Part shown: in pieces, positions 63,950-64,000 of the stretch
Layout of the letters: every line of letters begins with the position of its first letter
Numbering within the stretch: position 1 is the first letter of the stretch
NCBI RefSeq assembly: GCF_002973525.1
Contig: NZ_PVEN01000011.1
Location: 1 to 64,000 of the forward strand
DNA from: Paraburkholderia sp. BL21I4N1
GTDB taxonomy: Bacteria > Pseudomonadota > Gammaproteobacteria > Burkholderiales > Burkholderiaceae
DNA length: 64,000 nt
Direction: 5' to 3'
Translations under genes and position numbers: made by a program
The notes under the pieces: model-generated
What the model saw: only the letters and a program-made list of their open reading frames with translations
Databases searched by the model: none
What the model was told of the DNA's origin: nothing

Positions 63950-64000
63950 CGCTCACGATCAACTATCTGTTCTGGCTGCTGGGCGTGGTGCTGCTGGTGA
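63946..64000 (+). CDS. DUF979 membrane protein, 5' end only
   Basis: Only 18 codons are in the window (MTLTINYLFWLLGVVLLV), enough to show a first transmembrane helix. The ATG at 63946 overlaps the DUF969 stop. DUF979 is the expected partner of DUF969; identity rests mainly on that context. The gene is cut by the window edge. Confidence 0.65.
   Translation, partial: MTLTINYLFWLLGVVLLV

Overview
The window looks like chromosomal core DNA of a Burkholderiales bacterium, most likely Paraburkholderia/Burkholderia sensu lato. The reasons are a high-GC, tightly packed gene layout, a paaABCDE - DUF1835 - paaR block in the order known from Burkholderia cenocepacia, two DUF2957 lipoprotein genes, DUF2242 and DUF6723-type proteins, and housekeeping genes (glmU-glmS, folB, cca, pyrE, argC) on chromosome-1-like backbone. 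I see no insertion sequence, prophage, integrase, CRISPR array, rRNA or tRNA gene.

Layout. 0.36-3.4 kb: an exported SGNH esterase and an FAD-dependent dehydrogenase, both minus strand. 3.6-9.0 kb: the aerobic phenylacetyl-CoA epoxidase operon paaABCDE, preceded by a perfect 16-bp palindrome, then DUF1835 and the TetR repressor gene paaR. 9.3-12 kb: a GNAT acetyltransferase, then an Lrp-type regulator divergent from hpd (4-hydroxyphenylpyruvate dioxygenase). Phenylacetate, tyrosine and indolepyruvate-type catabolism therefore lie side by side, because a fused indolepyruvate ferredoxin oxidoreductase (12.6-16.2 kb) follows. 16-25 kb: maeB, an MFS carrier, pyrE, an RcsB-like regulator, a PEBP-family protein, a flavodoxin-like protein and argC. 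25-29.4 kb: a surface cluster of two tandem DUF2957 lipoproteins and an OmpW protein, followed by a small-RNA gene on the minus strand with its own promoter, anti-Shine-Dalgarno motifs and terminator.

29.4-46.7 kb is mixed: LysE exporter, beta-hydroxyacid dehydrogenase, Mut7-C protein, an Asr-like basic periplasmic peptide, an IclR regulator coupled to a stand-alone thioester-reductase-like protein, MipA/OmpV, an RstAB-type two-component system, a DMT carrier, two coupled small genes, a 600-bp gene-free region with DnaA-box-like sites, a DUF2242 lipoprotein, a transglycosylase, a phosphoesterase/di-heme peroxidase pair, a WYL regulator and a glutathione transferase.

46.9-59.5 kb is housekeeping: glmU-glmS (UDP-GlcNAc), a pteridine-reductase-like SDR with folB and ttcA, midA with DUF2905, a minus-strand operon slt - NDUFA9-like - GST - cca, and ygfA (folate). 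59.6 kb to the end: a MarR-type regulator divergent from pxpB-pxpC-pxpA (5-oxoprolinase) and DUF969-DUF979 membrane genes, which together look like a pyroglutamate uptake and hydrolysis system. The last gene is cut by the window edge.

Coordinates and motifs were read directly. Family names rest on recognised motifs and remembered family features, with no database search run.
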